Assembly (NCBI GenBank): GCA_947462335.1
Contig: OX381707.1
Coordinates: 13,293,555-13,357,554 of the forward strand
Direction: 5' to 3'
DNA from: Harmothoe impar
Taxonomy: Eukaryota; Annelida; Polychaeta; Phyllodocida; Polynoidae
Length of the DNA: 64,000 nt
This document shows, piece by piece, positions 48,456 to 58,554 of the stretch (within the stretch, counting starts at the first letter, position 1; the number at the start of each line of letters is the position of its first letter). The position numbers were made by a program, and so were the translations under genes. The notes beneath the pieces were generated by a model. That model was not told the origin of the DNA, did no database searches, and saw only the letters and a list, made by a program, of their open reading frames with translations.

Positions 48456-48640
48456 TGGACGCAGCGTTTTTCACAGCGCTGTTTGAGAAGATGGCGACTT
48501 CCATTCAGGGGGCTACACAGCCTAACCGAAGGAAGATCAATCGGCGGACCGCCAAGTGCTATAGGTGCCTGGAGATCGGTCACTTTGCTGCGGAGTGTAC
48601 GGCTCCGAATCCGAAAGTTCCCGGTAAGGAGGGAAACTAG
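48455..48640 (+). CDS. Nucleocapsid-type zinc-knuckle ORF
   Basis: A 61-codon frame with one CCHC knuckle, CYRCLEIGHFAAEC (first Cys codon 48557-48559), and a basic flank (RRKINRRTAK), typical of retroelement nucleocapsids. Its ATG overlaps the gag stop as TAATG, with A at -3 and G at +4, so termination-reinitiation is possible. A -1 shift from gag, or an indel in an originally continuous gag, are alternatives. It ends at TAG 48638-48640, immediately after a slippery heptamer leading into protease. Confidence 0.85.
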   Translation: MDAAFFTALFEKMATSIQGATQPNRRKINRRTAKCYRCLEIGHFAAECTAPNPKVPGKEGN

Positions 48641-49398
48641 AGGGGGTAGTCCGAGAAGGCGAGCGGACGACCCCTGTATATGAAGTACGCCAACATACCA
48701 GAGAGGTAGAGCCTAGTGAAATTCCGAAGGCAGGAAGGGAATCAGGGGTGGCTTCGAGCTTGAGGGGCTCGGATGCCGGCCTGGTCAACATTCCAGTCCA
48801 ACAGTTGCCCGGCAATGAGGCAGGGAGGCCCATTACGGATAGGAACGAGGAAGTTGCGGCTGTCACAGACAACGTGTGGGTAGGGAGTACCCAGCTTTCC
48901 CCGGATCATCCATGTTTCGACCATTTGAAGAAACATGGCCTTGATTTGGCTGCTCCGAAGGATTTTAAACGCTTCACTGTAAACCCGTCTCCGCTGGGGG
49001 GGAGGCGGTGGTATGTGTCTGTTACTGTGGCCGGTAGAGCAGGCGAATTTTTAGTAGATACGGGAGCTAGCCACTCCTTTATCTCCTCTAACTTCTATGC
49101 TCTTATGCCGGACAGTCGTGATAACTTCAAAACGAGGGTAAACGCCTGTTCGGCCGATGGGTCAAGTATGCAGACGTATGGGCGCGCGTTCATACCGCTC
49201 CGAATTGGGGGGAAGGAGTATGTGGCTTCTCCCACCATTGCGGATATTGCAGATGACGGTATACTGGGATTGGACTTTTCGGCGTTGTATGACGCGGTCC
49301 TGAATCCTGGTACAGGGGTACTCCTGATAGAGCACCCGTACCGTGCGGTAGAGCAATGTGTGCTCCGACAAGTATCAACAGTGGCAACGGTGGTCTAA
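48628..49398 (+). CDS. Aspartic protease domain of element 3
   Basis: Translated by -1 frameshift. It contains LVDTGASHSFIS (catalytic Asp codon 49057-49059) and a C-terminal GILGLDFSALY, the paired ILG motif of retropepsins. A TAA at 49396-49398 closes the frame. The next open stretch, encoding RT, continues in the same frame without an ATG, so protease and RT were one reading unit. Confidence 0.85.
   Translation, partial: GGKLEGVVREGERTTPVYEVRQHTREVEPSEIPKAGRESGVASSLRGSDAGLVNIPVQQLPGNEAGRPITDRNEEVAAVTDNVWVGSTQLSPDHPCFDHLKKHGLDLAAPKDFKRFTVNPSPLGGRRWYVSVTVAGRAGEFLVDTGASHSFISSNFYALMPDSRDNFKTRVNACSADGSSMQTYGRAFIPLRIGGKEYVASPTIADIADDGILGLDFSALYDAVLNPGTGVLLIEHPYRAVEQCVLRQVSTVATVV
48631..48675 (+). 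promoter_or_regulatory. -1 ribosomal frameshift signal (GGGAAAC plus stem-loop)
   Basis: GGGAAAC at 48631-48637 is in the X-XXY-YYZ register for the nucleocapsid frame (G GGA AAC), directly before its TAG. Slipping by -1 enters the protease frame, which is open from 48628 and lacks an ATG at its start. Three bases on, AGGGG...GTCCG (48641-48653) pairs with CGGAC...CCCCT (48664-48675) around a 10-nt loop. Slippery site, spacer and stem match the known retroviral arrangement, although the spacer is short. Confidence 0.85.
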
Positions 49399-51597
49399 AC
49401 TGTAAAGATTCCTCTCGGACAGACGTGTGACGTGCTGATCCGAAGCAAGGGGCTTAGGAGAGAGGAAGAGGCAGTTGTGGAGCCGGATGTGGCCATGTTG
49501 GGTAGTATCGGTTTGACAGGCATGGACACCCTCGTGGGTGATGGTGCTTGGACCGTGGTGCCGGTTTCTAACCCCGGGTTGGAACCGAAGTATCTAAGGA
49601 AAGATACAGTACTGGGGAAGGTGTTCACCAGTGAGGCAGTGATGCCTGCTGGGCAGGTGAGCATGAAGGGTGACCCTTCTCCGACCGCTTTGAGTGCGGG
49701 ACTCGAGAAAATGATCTCCGAAACGGATCTGACGGATCGGAGGGATCTCGACTCCCTAAGGAGGCTGGTAGTGAAGTATCAGGATGCATGGCAGGTGGAG
49801 GGGGAGCCTTTGGGCCGAACCGACAAAGTGTTGCATTCTATCAATACGGGTGATGCCCAGCCGTTCAAAATGCCTTACCGACGCTTGCCTTTGGGTAAGA
49901 AAGCAGTGGTTGAGGAACAAGTGAAGACCATGTTGGAACAGAAGGTGATCGTGCCTAGCACTAGCCCCTGGTCCAGTCCGGTCCAGATGGTTACTAAGAA
50001 GGACGGGTCTATCCGATTTTGTATCGACTATAGGCGCCTGAATGGGGTAACCAAGAAGAATGCATATCCTCTCCCCTGGATCGATGAGACTCTGGACTCT
50101 TTGGGTGGGAACCAATGGTTCTGCACCCTTGATTTGCAGTCCGGATATTGGCAGATCGGGATGAAAGAGGAGGATAAAGAGAAAACGGCTTTTACAAGTC
50201 ACATTGGACTGTATCAGTTTGAGCTGATGCCCTTCGGGTTGTGCAACGCCCCGGCCACTTTTGAGGCTATGATGGAAACTCTTTTGAGTGATCTGTTGTG
50301 GCGCAAGTGCTTGGTATACTCGGATGATGTCATTGTTTTCGGCAAGACTTTTGAAGAGTGTGCGTTGAACCTCGGAGAGGTGTTGGAGCGAATTCGGTCC
50401 AATGGCTTGACATTAAAGCCGAAGAAATGTGAACTTTTTCGGAAGTCCATGGTCTATTTGGGCCGGATCATCTCCACCGAGGGTGTGCAGGCTGATCCGG
50501 CTAAATTGGAGACTGTGGAGACTTGGGAAGTTCCAAAGGGACCAAAGGATGTCAGATCCTTTTTAGGGTTCTGTTCCTATTACAGGGACTTTATCCCCGG
50601 ATTCTCTAGGGTGTCTCAGCCATTGCAACGGTTGAGCCATTGGACTCCGGGGAGGAAAAAAGAACCCTTCCCATGGGGGATGGAACAGAATGAAGCATTC
50701 AAAGAGATTAAGGCGTTGTTCCGAACCACCCCGGTGCTGAGATACCCTACGGAGAAGGGGCATTTCATCCTTGACACTGATGCGAGCAATGAGAGCATCG
50801 GGGCCGCATTGTCCCAAATCCAGGACGGAGTAGAGGTCCCGCTGGCGTTCGCTAGTAACAGTATGAACAAGGCACAGAGAAATTATTGTACTACCAAGCG
50901 AGAGCTGCTCGCAGTAGTGGTGTACACGAAGAAGTTTCGGCACTTCTTATATGGAGGGAATTTCACACTCCGTACCGATCATTCGGCCTTGAGGTGGCTC
51001 CTTAATTTTAAGGACGCAGAGGGAATGATTGGTCGGTGGTTGAATCACCTCAGCGAGTTCGGACTGGAGAACTCTCATATCCAGCACCGAGCGGGCACGA
51101 AGCATATTAATGCTGACTGTCTGAGTAGACGTCCGGTACGCCGTTGTGTGCGTCCGGAGTGTGGGGATTGTGGTGCTCACAATGCTGTGGTAGCGAGTGT
51201 GCGTTTGCCTTATGATGGGTTGTTGCAAAACCTGTTGGATTGGTCCACCGACACTATAAGGACGTACCAGATGGCCGATCCTACCATAGCACGACTGAGG
51301 GAGCTTGTCCCTACTGGGGTCTGTCCAGTGAGACCCGAAATATCACTGGAAAACCGTGAAATGCGACGTTTCCTGGCTCAGTTCCACGAACTGGAGGTCC
51401 GGGACTCGTTGTTGTGCAGGTGGAAGACTTGTCCCGGGAAGCGGAGGGTGTTACAAATGGTGATCCCTGCTGCTATGAGGAAAGACATCCTGTACTACTG
51501 CCACGGCCATTCCACTAGTGGGCATTTCGGAAAGAAACGCTCGTTGGAACGGCTGAGTAGGAGATATTACTGGCCCGGCATGTCAGGCGACCTTTAA
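49399..51597 (+). pseudogene. Reverse transcriptase-RNase H (plus start of integrase)
   Basis: Open in frame with protease after the TAA at 49396. RT blocks: FCTLDLQSGYWQIGM, FGLCNAPATFE, and YSDD (Tyr codon 50317-50319). The usual Ty3 form of that motif is YLDD or YVDD, so Ser is unusual but seen in some elements. RNase H begins [12 protein letters not shown]. The integrase zinc finger begins with the two histidines of HGHSTSGHFGKK (51500-51525). A TAA at 51595-51597 then cuts the finger between its His and Cys pairs. Confidence 0.9.
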
Positions 51598-52806
51598 AGG
51601 TGGATCGAGACCTGTCCGGCCTGTTGTTTAGGCAAACCTGGTCCTGGACTAGGGAAATTGCCACTGCAACAAGAGCTATTCGGGGTGAGGTTTGCTCGAA
51701 TAGCCATGGACATTATCAGTGGAGTTAAACCCACTCCAAAAGGTAATACGTGTATGATGGTGGTCTCGGACTACTATACGAAATACACCCGAGTGTACCC
51801 ACTCGAGGATCACACTGCTGCTACTTGTGCGGAAGCATTGGTAAAGGGGTGGATCCTCCATCTGGGGGCTCCCTTGATGTTACATAGCGATCAAGGGAGA
51901 GAATTTGAGTCCAAACTATGGACAGCTATGTGCCATCAGTTGGCTATATGCAAAACTCGGACCAATCCGTACCGACCACAGTCAGACGGGCAGGTGGAGC
52001 GGTTCAATCGGACCTTGATCCAGGTTTTGAAGCCATTAGTGAACTCCCATATGGATGATTGGGATGATCAGTGCGAATTTGTGGTTCATGCGTATAATAA
52101 TACGGTCCACACTTCGACGAATTGCACTCCGAACCTCCTGGTGTTCGGAGAGGACTTGATCATGCCGGCGGATTTAGTATTCGGGGTGGTAGGGATCAGT
52201 CCGGAAGCACCATGTACTGTGCTGTTTGTGGAATCTCTACGAGAGAGGTTCAAATTTGCCTACGAAACAGTTAGGGCTCATTTGCTCAAAGCTGCGAATT
52301 GGCAGAAGGTGGGTTACGACACCGGATTGAAGTTGCGACGATTCGTAGTGGGGGATAGAGTGATCCGCCTACATGAACCGCTCTGCAACGTCAAACTGGC
52401 GAATAACTGGGATGGACCACACACCGTGGTTAAATGTATCAGTCAAACGACTGTGTTGATTCAGTCCGAAGCAGGACGCATCCGGACAAGCCATGTGGCT
52501 CGGTTGCGTGCTTGGGCTGGAAGGGAGCTCACCCCGGAAATGGAGGTGGAGAAGGGAAATTCGGAGGCTAAATTTGTACCTTTGGAAGGGGTGTCAGTGG
52601 ATCCCCCTAAAAGAGTGGTACGAAAGAAGCTCCGGAAGACCGTGAAAAAGAAAGTCTCGGCAGGCGAAGGAAGAAGGGCACGGAAAACTAAAATCAAGGC
52701 TGGAGTTTTAGTTAAGAACGAGTGTCCTTCGGCCAGGTTACGAGAGGCGGATGGTAAACCCGTTTGGCGAAGCCCAAGGCTGGTGGCTAGAGGGGCTGTA
52801 ACCTAG
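51598..52806 (+). pseudogene. Integrase core and C-terminus
   Basis: Same frame as RT, after TAA 51595-51597. It holds the finger's two cysteines (CPACC), then the catalytic triad: Asp codons 51709 and 51889 and Glu codon 51997, with 35 residues between the second Asp and Glu. The C-terminal part has NNWDGPHTVV, a GPY/F-like module, and a basic tail (KRVVRKKLRKTVKKK). No ATG exists near its start, so it is not an independent ORF. The catalytic residues are intact. Confidence 0.9.
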
Positions 52807-53655
52807 CTTGTTTACACAACGAGTGTGGTGTCCTGTGTTGTTCTATATGTTATAGGTATGTTACCGACAGGGGCGCTCAGAGTCAAGAGGAAAAGAATGT
52901 AAGAGTGCTCCCCGAGGGTGGTGGACGGATAATCCGGTGGGGTAATCTTCGATTTCCCATAAAGATCCACTAATACTCCTGATGAGCTCTTTATTCGAAG
53001 TATATTTTGACTTTTGTGAGCCGCCTACGTAGCAGTGTGATCCCTCGAGCCCGAGCCGCGGGCGGGAAAGGTCGTGACCTGATTAAACAGTAATTGGGTC
53101 ACACCGGGTAACGGGATCGCGTCCAATCACGCGAGACGCTGGGCATGCGCTTTGTTTTAAAAACAAAAGCGAGGGAACCGCCATATTGATTTTGGGCTCG
53201 CCCCAGTCAATAGCGCACACTGCGGCGCTCACGTATTTATTTATAGATCGTAGTTATACGTATCACTGCTGTGGGGGCATGATGGTCGCGTACAGATTTA
53301 CGCGAATCACTACGCAGGCTACACTCTCCAGCAGAACTTACCATTTAATTGCTTATCTGGCGCTGTGTTTGGAGAGTGATTAAAGTAGTCCCGGCCTCCA
53401 CCCACAATGCCCCCACAGCAGCGACACGTAACACGACAACTTTACAACCATTACGTAAGCGGTGCAGCGTGGTCAATAGCGGTGTTGGTGGGCAGCGGGG
53501 AAGTTGGTGATTTGGACTGTTAGGAGAGGAGAAAAGTCGGTAAAAGAGTTGTAAGCAGTGAGTACTCTTTCCTGGTTCGTCTGAGACAAAGAGGGAGGCG
53601 GGGAACTAGTGGTTTCCCCGTCAAACTCCCGTCGAAAGACACTGCCGTAGTGAGG
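52807..53655 (+). other. Spacer between pol and ORF3
   Basis: 850 bp without a supported ORF. It must supply whatever expresses ORF3 (internal promoter, splice acceptor or internal ribosome entry); none is decisive by eye. It is more AT-mixed than pol. Confidence 0.5.
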
Positions 53656-56343
53656 ATGGCCGAGCAACAGCTCCGTCACTCCGAACTTACCGGACACTCC
53701 GAGGTGGCATCCGCCACCGAGGAGCCTATGGATGCTCAGAGCCCAAGTGGTGATGAGTTAAGCCAGACGCTGGCGGAACTACGTGTAGATCCTGCCGTGT
53801 CCCCGATCCGAAAGTCCCCGTCGCCCGACGGCAGCGAGGACTCCGGAATGCTGCGAGGAATCGCCTACACCGAAGTAGCGCCGGATCCCTCCGAGACGAC
53901 TGTGCGTCCCTCCCGGATGTGCAGTCTTAGTATGTCACCAAGCCTCCAGAAGACGGTTGCCCGTAAACTGTCTATGGGGAGTGGGAGTGATTCCGACACT
54001 TCACGTCCGAGGACGCGCGGTGGGAAGGGTGCTACCCGAGATCGGTCCAAGTCGGCCGATACTAAGGCTAGTACCAAGGCTACCAAACACACTGGTGTTG
54101 GGAAGAAGCCACCAGGAAAGGACGAGCCTAAAAAGCCCGATCCGAAGAAGGATAGTACTGCGAGTACGAAGAAGCCGGGTTCTAAGGCTGCCACTGCAAC
54201 GGCATCCAAGGATCCGAAGACGGTTGATCCCAAGGCTCCTACTACGAAGGTGCCGAAGGGTCAGAAGAAAGCTGATCCGAAGCCCGGCGCTAAGGACCAG
54301 CCGAGGAAGGGGCAGACGTCCGGCAGCACTCAAGCTGTCAAGACTCCGGGCCCCAATAAGTCCAGTCTCCCGATCCCTAGCAAGGTGAAGGATAGCGGGA
54401 AGGCAGTTGGAACCTCAGCTGCTCCGACCCCAGCCATCGACGTGTTGTCCTTCTCGCGAGGGTTGGACAACAGCTCAGCAGTAGCTGCTACAGCCGCTGC
54501 GATGGCTGGTAAGACGGGACATGGGGGAGGTCGTCCTAAAACGGCAGTTCCTCCCAAGGAACCTCGGACCGAGGAGACTATGGATACTTCATCCGCAGCC
54601 CATACGGTCCAGGTCGTGCAGGATGTGCTGTCTAACATCACGTTCAACCTCCCGACTCCCCTGGAGCCGCGAAAAGAGGTACCCGTTCGGGTGGAGTTAC
54701 CTCCTCGGAGAGAGGTACCCGTCCGAGTGGATACTCCTCCACAGCCTACCGAGCCTACTCTGGAACCATCCAACCTGGATATTTCGGAGGAAGCCGGAAA
54801 GCTGGACCAAGCTGCAGGCGGTGGTCCATCTGGATCGGGGATGCACATCCTCGCTCCATACCAGCATGATGCATGGGAAAAGGAGGACGCCGACGTCCCA
54901 CCCCTGCTCAGAGGTGCCATCATCGATCAGATGAGCCAAACAGAGGTCAGATCCTTCGAACTGATACAAATGCGAACCTTCCGGGGGCTGGACAGTTTGT
55001 CTGCCAAGTTCCCGGCCTGGTTCCCGGATCGCTTAACTGCGGCCATGGACAATCTCAGCAAAAAGTCGGCTACAGCTCGCTTAGTTGCTGAGACCGAGGG
55101 ACGTCCCGAAATTATCGCGGCCTTGGAATACGAACTGCAAACTGCAGCGGAATTCCAAACTGTGCATAACAGGAGGGAGAAGAAAAGACATCTGACGCCA
55201 GCAATGAAGCTGGCTCGGAGTATGGAACAGAAGACTAAAGAGTCAATGCTGGATGCTACTCTGGAGGATGAAATCATCCAACAGACCTCGGCCGCGGCTA
55301 GGAGTGCAGACACTAGTCGCCAGGAGAAGGCCAATCGTAGGCACCTATACCTACGAGAGACCATCAAAGTAACCTCTCTGAAGGCGGGTCGATCCGAAGA
55401 GGAGGTGGAAGGGGTTCTGAAGGGATTGGATGAAAATACAATCCCGGACGACGAGCTTCAGATTCTGGTCCGGACAGCACTCCGAGCCAATGCCGCAAGT
55501 GGGTTTAAGCACTTTAAACCAATGTGTGTGAACGACTGCGTCAAGGATAAGCGGTCCTCACACCATCCGGAGGAGGTGGGTCCTGACGGTCTCTCCGACG
55601 ACGAGGAGTGGATTAAGACTGATCCCCTCGACAAGTCGGTACAGCTGTACCACTTTGAGTTACTGGATAAGGTCCGAACTGGTAGTACCAAATACCATTC
55701 GCCCCTCCAGAAAACTAAATTGGCATGGGCTATGGCTAGATGGCATCCATTTAGCAAGTGCCCCTTTGAGCCTTGTCTGAATGTTGACGAGACACTGGAA
55801 GCGCCCCGAAGTTGGCCTACCAAGGTCCGGTACGCAAGGCATATCACCCGCTATCATTTGCGTCATTACATGCGGTATGACTGCTTGAGTGTGGGTGCGA
55901 AAGGAAGCAAGGGTTGTCCCGAGGGTGGCTGGTTCTACACTAGAGCCGACATCATCAGGCATCTTGCTAAGCAGCACGGCTTGGCTCTGGAGACCGCGGC
56001 GGAACGCATCCAGACCGCCCATGCAGAAGTCTACTCCCATTTCGGGGTAGTAGGCAGAAATGATAACCTCGAGGTGGATTTTGGCACCAACGAGAAGGGA
56101 AAGGTCCGGGTCTTTTACAAGGTAAACCCGGACGGCAACTACATCCGGATTCCGGAAGGTGAGCTCTTCGATGAATTTGAGGAGTACCAGAAACGTACCA
56201 GTACGAGAAAGGTGCGGCGCGCTCAGAAGAGACCTAGCGGGTCTTCGGAGCAGGCCGACCCTAAAAAGGCCAAAACGGATGAAAGGAAATCCGTTATGGA
56301 GAAGGCGGATCCGGGCTATAAAGGGCCGGCATTCACTTCTTAG
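53656..56343 (+). CDS. ORF3: accessory protein with two C2H2-like clusters
   Basis: This encodes 895 residues. I start at ATG 53656 (A at -3, G at +4). Residues about 100-250 are Lys/Pro/Ala/Ser-rich, like histone H1 tails, with repeated KKPDPKK and KGQKKADPK words. Residues about 335-365 repeat EVPVRVxxPP. The central region is helical and charged. Residues 702-774 carry two metal-site-like clusters, Cx4Cx21Hx4H (CPFEPC to HITRYH) and Cx10Cx14Hx4H (C743 to H774). Basic nuclear-signal-like motifs (RKVRRAQKRP, PKKAK) lie near the end. I recognise no named family. A nuclear DNA- or chromatin-binding role is an inference. There is no signal peptide or membrane segment, so it is not an envelope. 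It ends at TAG; the frame continues open into ORF4. Confidence 0.8.
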   Translation: MAEQQLRHSELTGHSEVASATEEPMDAQSPSGDELSQTLAELRVDPAVSPIRKSPSPDGSEDSGMLRGIAYTEVAPDPSETTVRPSRMCSLSMSPSLQKTVARKLSMGSGSDSDTSRPRTRGGKGATRDRSKSADTKASTKATKHTGVGKKPPGKDEPKKPDPKKDSTASTKKPGSKAATATASKDPKTVDPKAPTTKVPKGQKKADPKPGAKDQPRKGQTSGSTQAVKTPGPNKSSLPIPSKVKDSGKAVGTSAAPTPAIDVLSFSRGLDNSSAVAATAAAMAGKTGHGGGRPKTAVPPKEPRTEETMDTSSAAHTVQVVQDVLSNITFNLPTPLEPRKEVPVRVELPPRREVPVRVDTPPQPTEPTLEPSNLDISEEAGKLDQAAGGGPSGSGMHILAPYQHDAWEKEDADVPPLLRGAIIDQMSQTEVRSFELIQMRTFRGLDSLSAKFPAWFPDRLTAAMDNLSKKSATARLVAETEGRPEIIAALEYELQTAAEFQTVHNRREKKRHLTPAMKLARSMEQKTKESMLDATLEDEIIQQTSAAARSADTSRQEKANRRHLYLRETIKVTSLKAGRSEEEVEGVLKGLDENTIPDDELQILVRTALRANAASGFKHFKPMCVNDCVKDKRSSHHPEEVGPDGLSDDEEWIKTDPLDKSVQLYHFELLDKVRTGSTKYHSPLQKTKLAWAMARWHPFSKCPFEPCLNVDETLEAPRSWPTKVRYARHITRYHLRHYMRYDCLSVGAKGSKGCPEGGWFYTRADIIRHLAKQHGLALETAAERIQTAHAEVYSHFGVVGRNDNLEVDFGTNEKGKVRVFYKVNPDGNYIRIPEGELFDEFEEYQKRTSTRKVRRAQKRPSGSSEQADPKKAKTDERKSVMEKADPGYKGPAFTS

Positions 56344-56415
56344 ACGACGGACTGGAAGACGGGTCCCCAGGGCAGGCCACCTCGGTCTGTTCCGGAGGAT
56401 CCGAACTCCAGCACG

Positions 56416-57063
56416 GTGGGGTCCTTCGCGGACGAGTTCCCCGAAAACGATATGGTTCCGGGTGAGGAGTCGAAGACTCTGACTCAGACCGGTAAGACGA
56501 AGGCTCCAGCAAAGAAAACGCTGAAGCCGACTCAGACCCCGGATCTCCCACCAGAGACTCCGGAGGAGGGGCGTCTAGTCTTGCGACTAAGGGGCCCTCC
56601 TTCGTTCCCTCCCGCCGACTTCACTTCATATGAAACCGGACAGGAGGCCTTCGGTCAATGGCAGGACAACTTTCACCGGTTGCTTGCTGGCCTGAGTCAG
56701 GAGGTGGCGATGTTGTCCCTTAATACGGTACACCATCTCCATCAGAGGGAAGTCGCTACCCAGAAGGCAGCGGCTGCGGAGTCCGTGCAGGAAGAGCGTG
56801 AGAACGCTCGGACTGAACGAAGTGCTGCTAAAACCGAAAGGAAGAACCAGAAGTTGGCAGTTAAGAACGCCGAGGAGAAGCTGGACCACGAACGTCGTCG
56901 GTTCAGAGACTGCTTCGCGCATGAAATGCACGAGTGGGATGGAACTCGGGCTCAAATCGAGCTCTGGCTCCAGGAGTTGACTTTGGCGGAAGCTGCGTCG
57001 GACTCTGATGAGGAGGAGGAGCCGGCTAAACCCGGTTCCAAAGACGATTCGGACTCCGGATAG
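56416..57063 (+). CDS. ORF4: coiled-coil protein with acidic tail
   Basis: The first ATG is at 56449 and the frame is open from the ORF3 stop at 56341-56343, so this may be the C-terminal part of an ORF3-ORF4 fusion rather than a separate gene. About 205-240 residues: a proline-rich start (TPDLPPETPEEG), a long heptad-rich helix (HHLHQREVATQKAAAAESVQ to KLDHERRRFRD), and a DSDEEEE acidic tail. No known family is recognised. The coiled coil suggests oligomerisation. Confidence 0.7.
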   Translation: MGSFADEFPENDMVPGEESKTLTQTGKTKAPAKKTLKPTQTPDLPPETPEEGRLVLRLRGPPSFPPADFTSYETGQEAFGQWQDNFHRLLAGLSQEVAMLSLNTVHHLHQREVATQKAAAAESVQEERENARTERSAAKTERKNQKLAVKNAEEKLDHERRRFRDCFAHEMHEWDGTRAQIELWLQELTLAEAASDSDEEEEPAKPGSKDDSDSG

Positions 57064-58554
57064 GATTATCCTATTCTAGGATCCGATTAGGAGAGGGGGG
57101 GGGGGGGTATTCTAAGTATACCACCCCTACAAGCAAAACACCCTTGGAAAGGGTTTAGGAGTGTCCGGACAGAGGAACGCGGCAGGCTGGCTACGCAAGG
57201 ATCCAGTCTGCCAGGTAGCACTGACGGAGGAGGACGAGGAGATCCAGAAAGAAAGCTGAACTCGGGACTGGAGCACGATACCAACATGGATCCGATACGT
57301 GATGTTTTTTTATATAAACTCTGGATATCAGGACCTAGTGCTCCTAGTTATAAGTCCGAAGATCGCCTGGAGGCAGGACTATTTTTTTTATTTATTATTT
57401 CCTTAAGCTCCCGAGCATGAGCTATGAACTTTCTCGTTCCGGTGAGTAAGAGCTGAACGAAGTAGGTTCTGAAAGCCGGGCGGAATGAAACACCATCAAC
57501 AGAAGATCCGGATCCTCGCTACAAGACCACGTATGATGTCTTTTTGTAATAATACTTTAATATGTGTACAGGCAAGGGAAAAGGGTACTCCGAGGAAAAA
57601 GCCAACTTTGAAATTGACGTCATAAGCTTTCCAGTGATATATTACACCAGAAGATATTATTTCTAGTCTTTGAGAAATGGCTTCATGAATATGTGTGGGC
57701 ATCACCCCTTCCAAAATCCGAATAAGCTCTATGTCTCATATTTTCCAAGATATCCCTATTTAATTAGCATTATTTATGATAATTAGAAATTTATGATACA
57801 TTTTAATTCTTTAAGTCATAAAATTTGATATAGTAATCATAATTTTGTTCTGTTTTCACCATGGCAATCCTCACAAATCATTCTATCAATTTATGTCTTA
57901 ATTTCCTCTATTTGGAATAAAAATCATGTTTCCATGGCAACACATACCAACAAGCACACCCATTTAGGCTTTAAAACGTTCCTTTTACCTGCCAAATAAA
58001 GAAGCTTTTTGCCAAAAATGGAATGTTTTATGTAATCCTATTAAATTCTCCAGAAAAAAGTACCCAATAGAAATTTTTAGCCTAATTCTTTCATCTTAAG
58101 CCATAGTGGCGCCCCCTGGTGGCTAAAATCGGAACTAATCCCGCGGGGACCATCCTTTCTGCTTGCCTGCTCACATATGTCTTTAAACCTTAAGAGAAGT
58201 GATATTGTTTATCACTTATAAGTATTATTCATTACGAGTGTACTTAGCTCGGGGTCCTGGAGGGACGAAATTTTTTTACTGTGATATTGTACTTTTTCAA
58301 GTGTTTGTATACTATATGTATAGGTTAACTCCATCTATCCTAGGGAATGGGGCGTAATTGTTATTATGGTCTATATATATAGAAATGTGTGTAATTAATA
58401 CCTTTTTGTGTTCAACAGTATACGTCATATTGTTTGTAAGGTATAACTCTAATAAACCCCTAAGGTGGTATTTATAAGATAATGCCAGTCCGAAGTGTTT
58501 TCGGACTTTAACCTTAATTATTTTACCTCCCGGTTATTATCTGGTAGGGGGTAG
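57064..58554 (+). other. 3' region of element 3 with polypurine tract
   Basis: 1.5 kb without a supported ORF. It contains a G-run at 57091-57106 and ends in GGTAGGGGGTAG (58542-58554), the probable plus-strand primer, directly before the 3' LTR. Confidence 0.75.

Noticed and set aside
53656..57063. Envelope gene in element 3
   Set aside because: There is no signal peptide, no transmembrane segment, no furin-type site and no sequon clustering; the composition is that of a nuclear basic protein.
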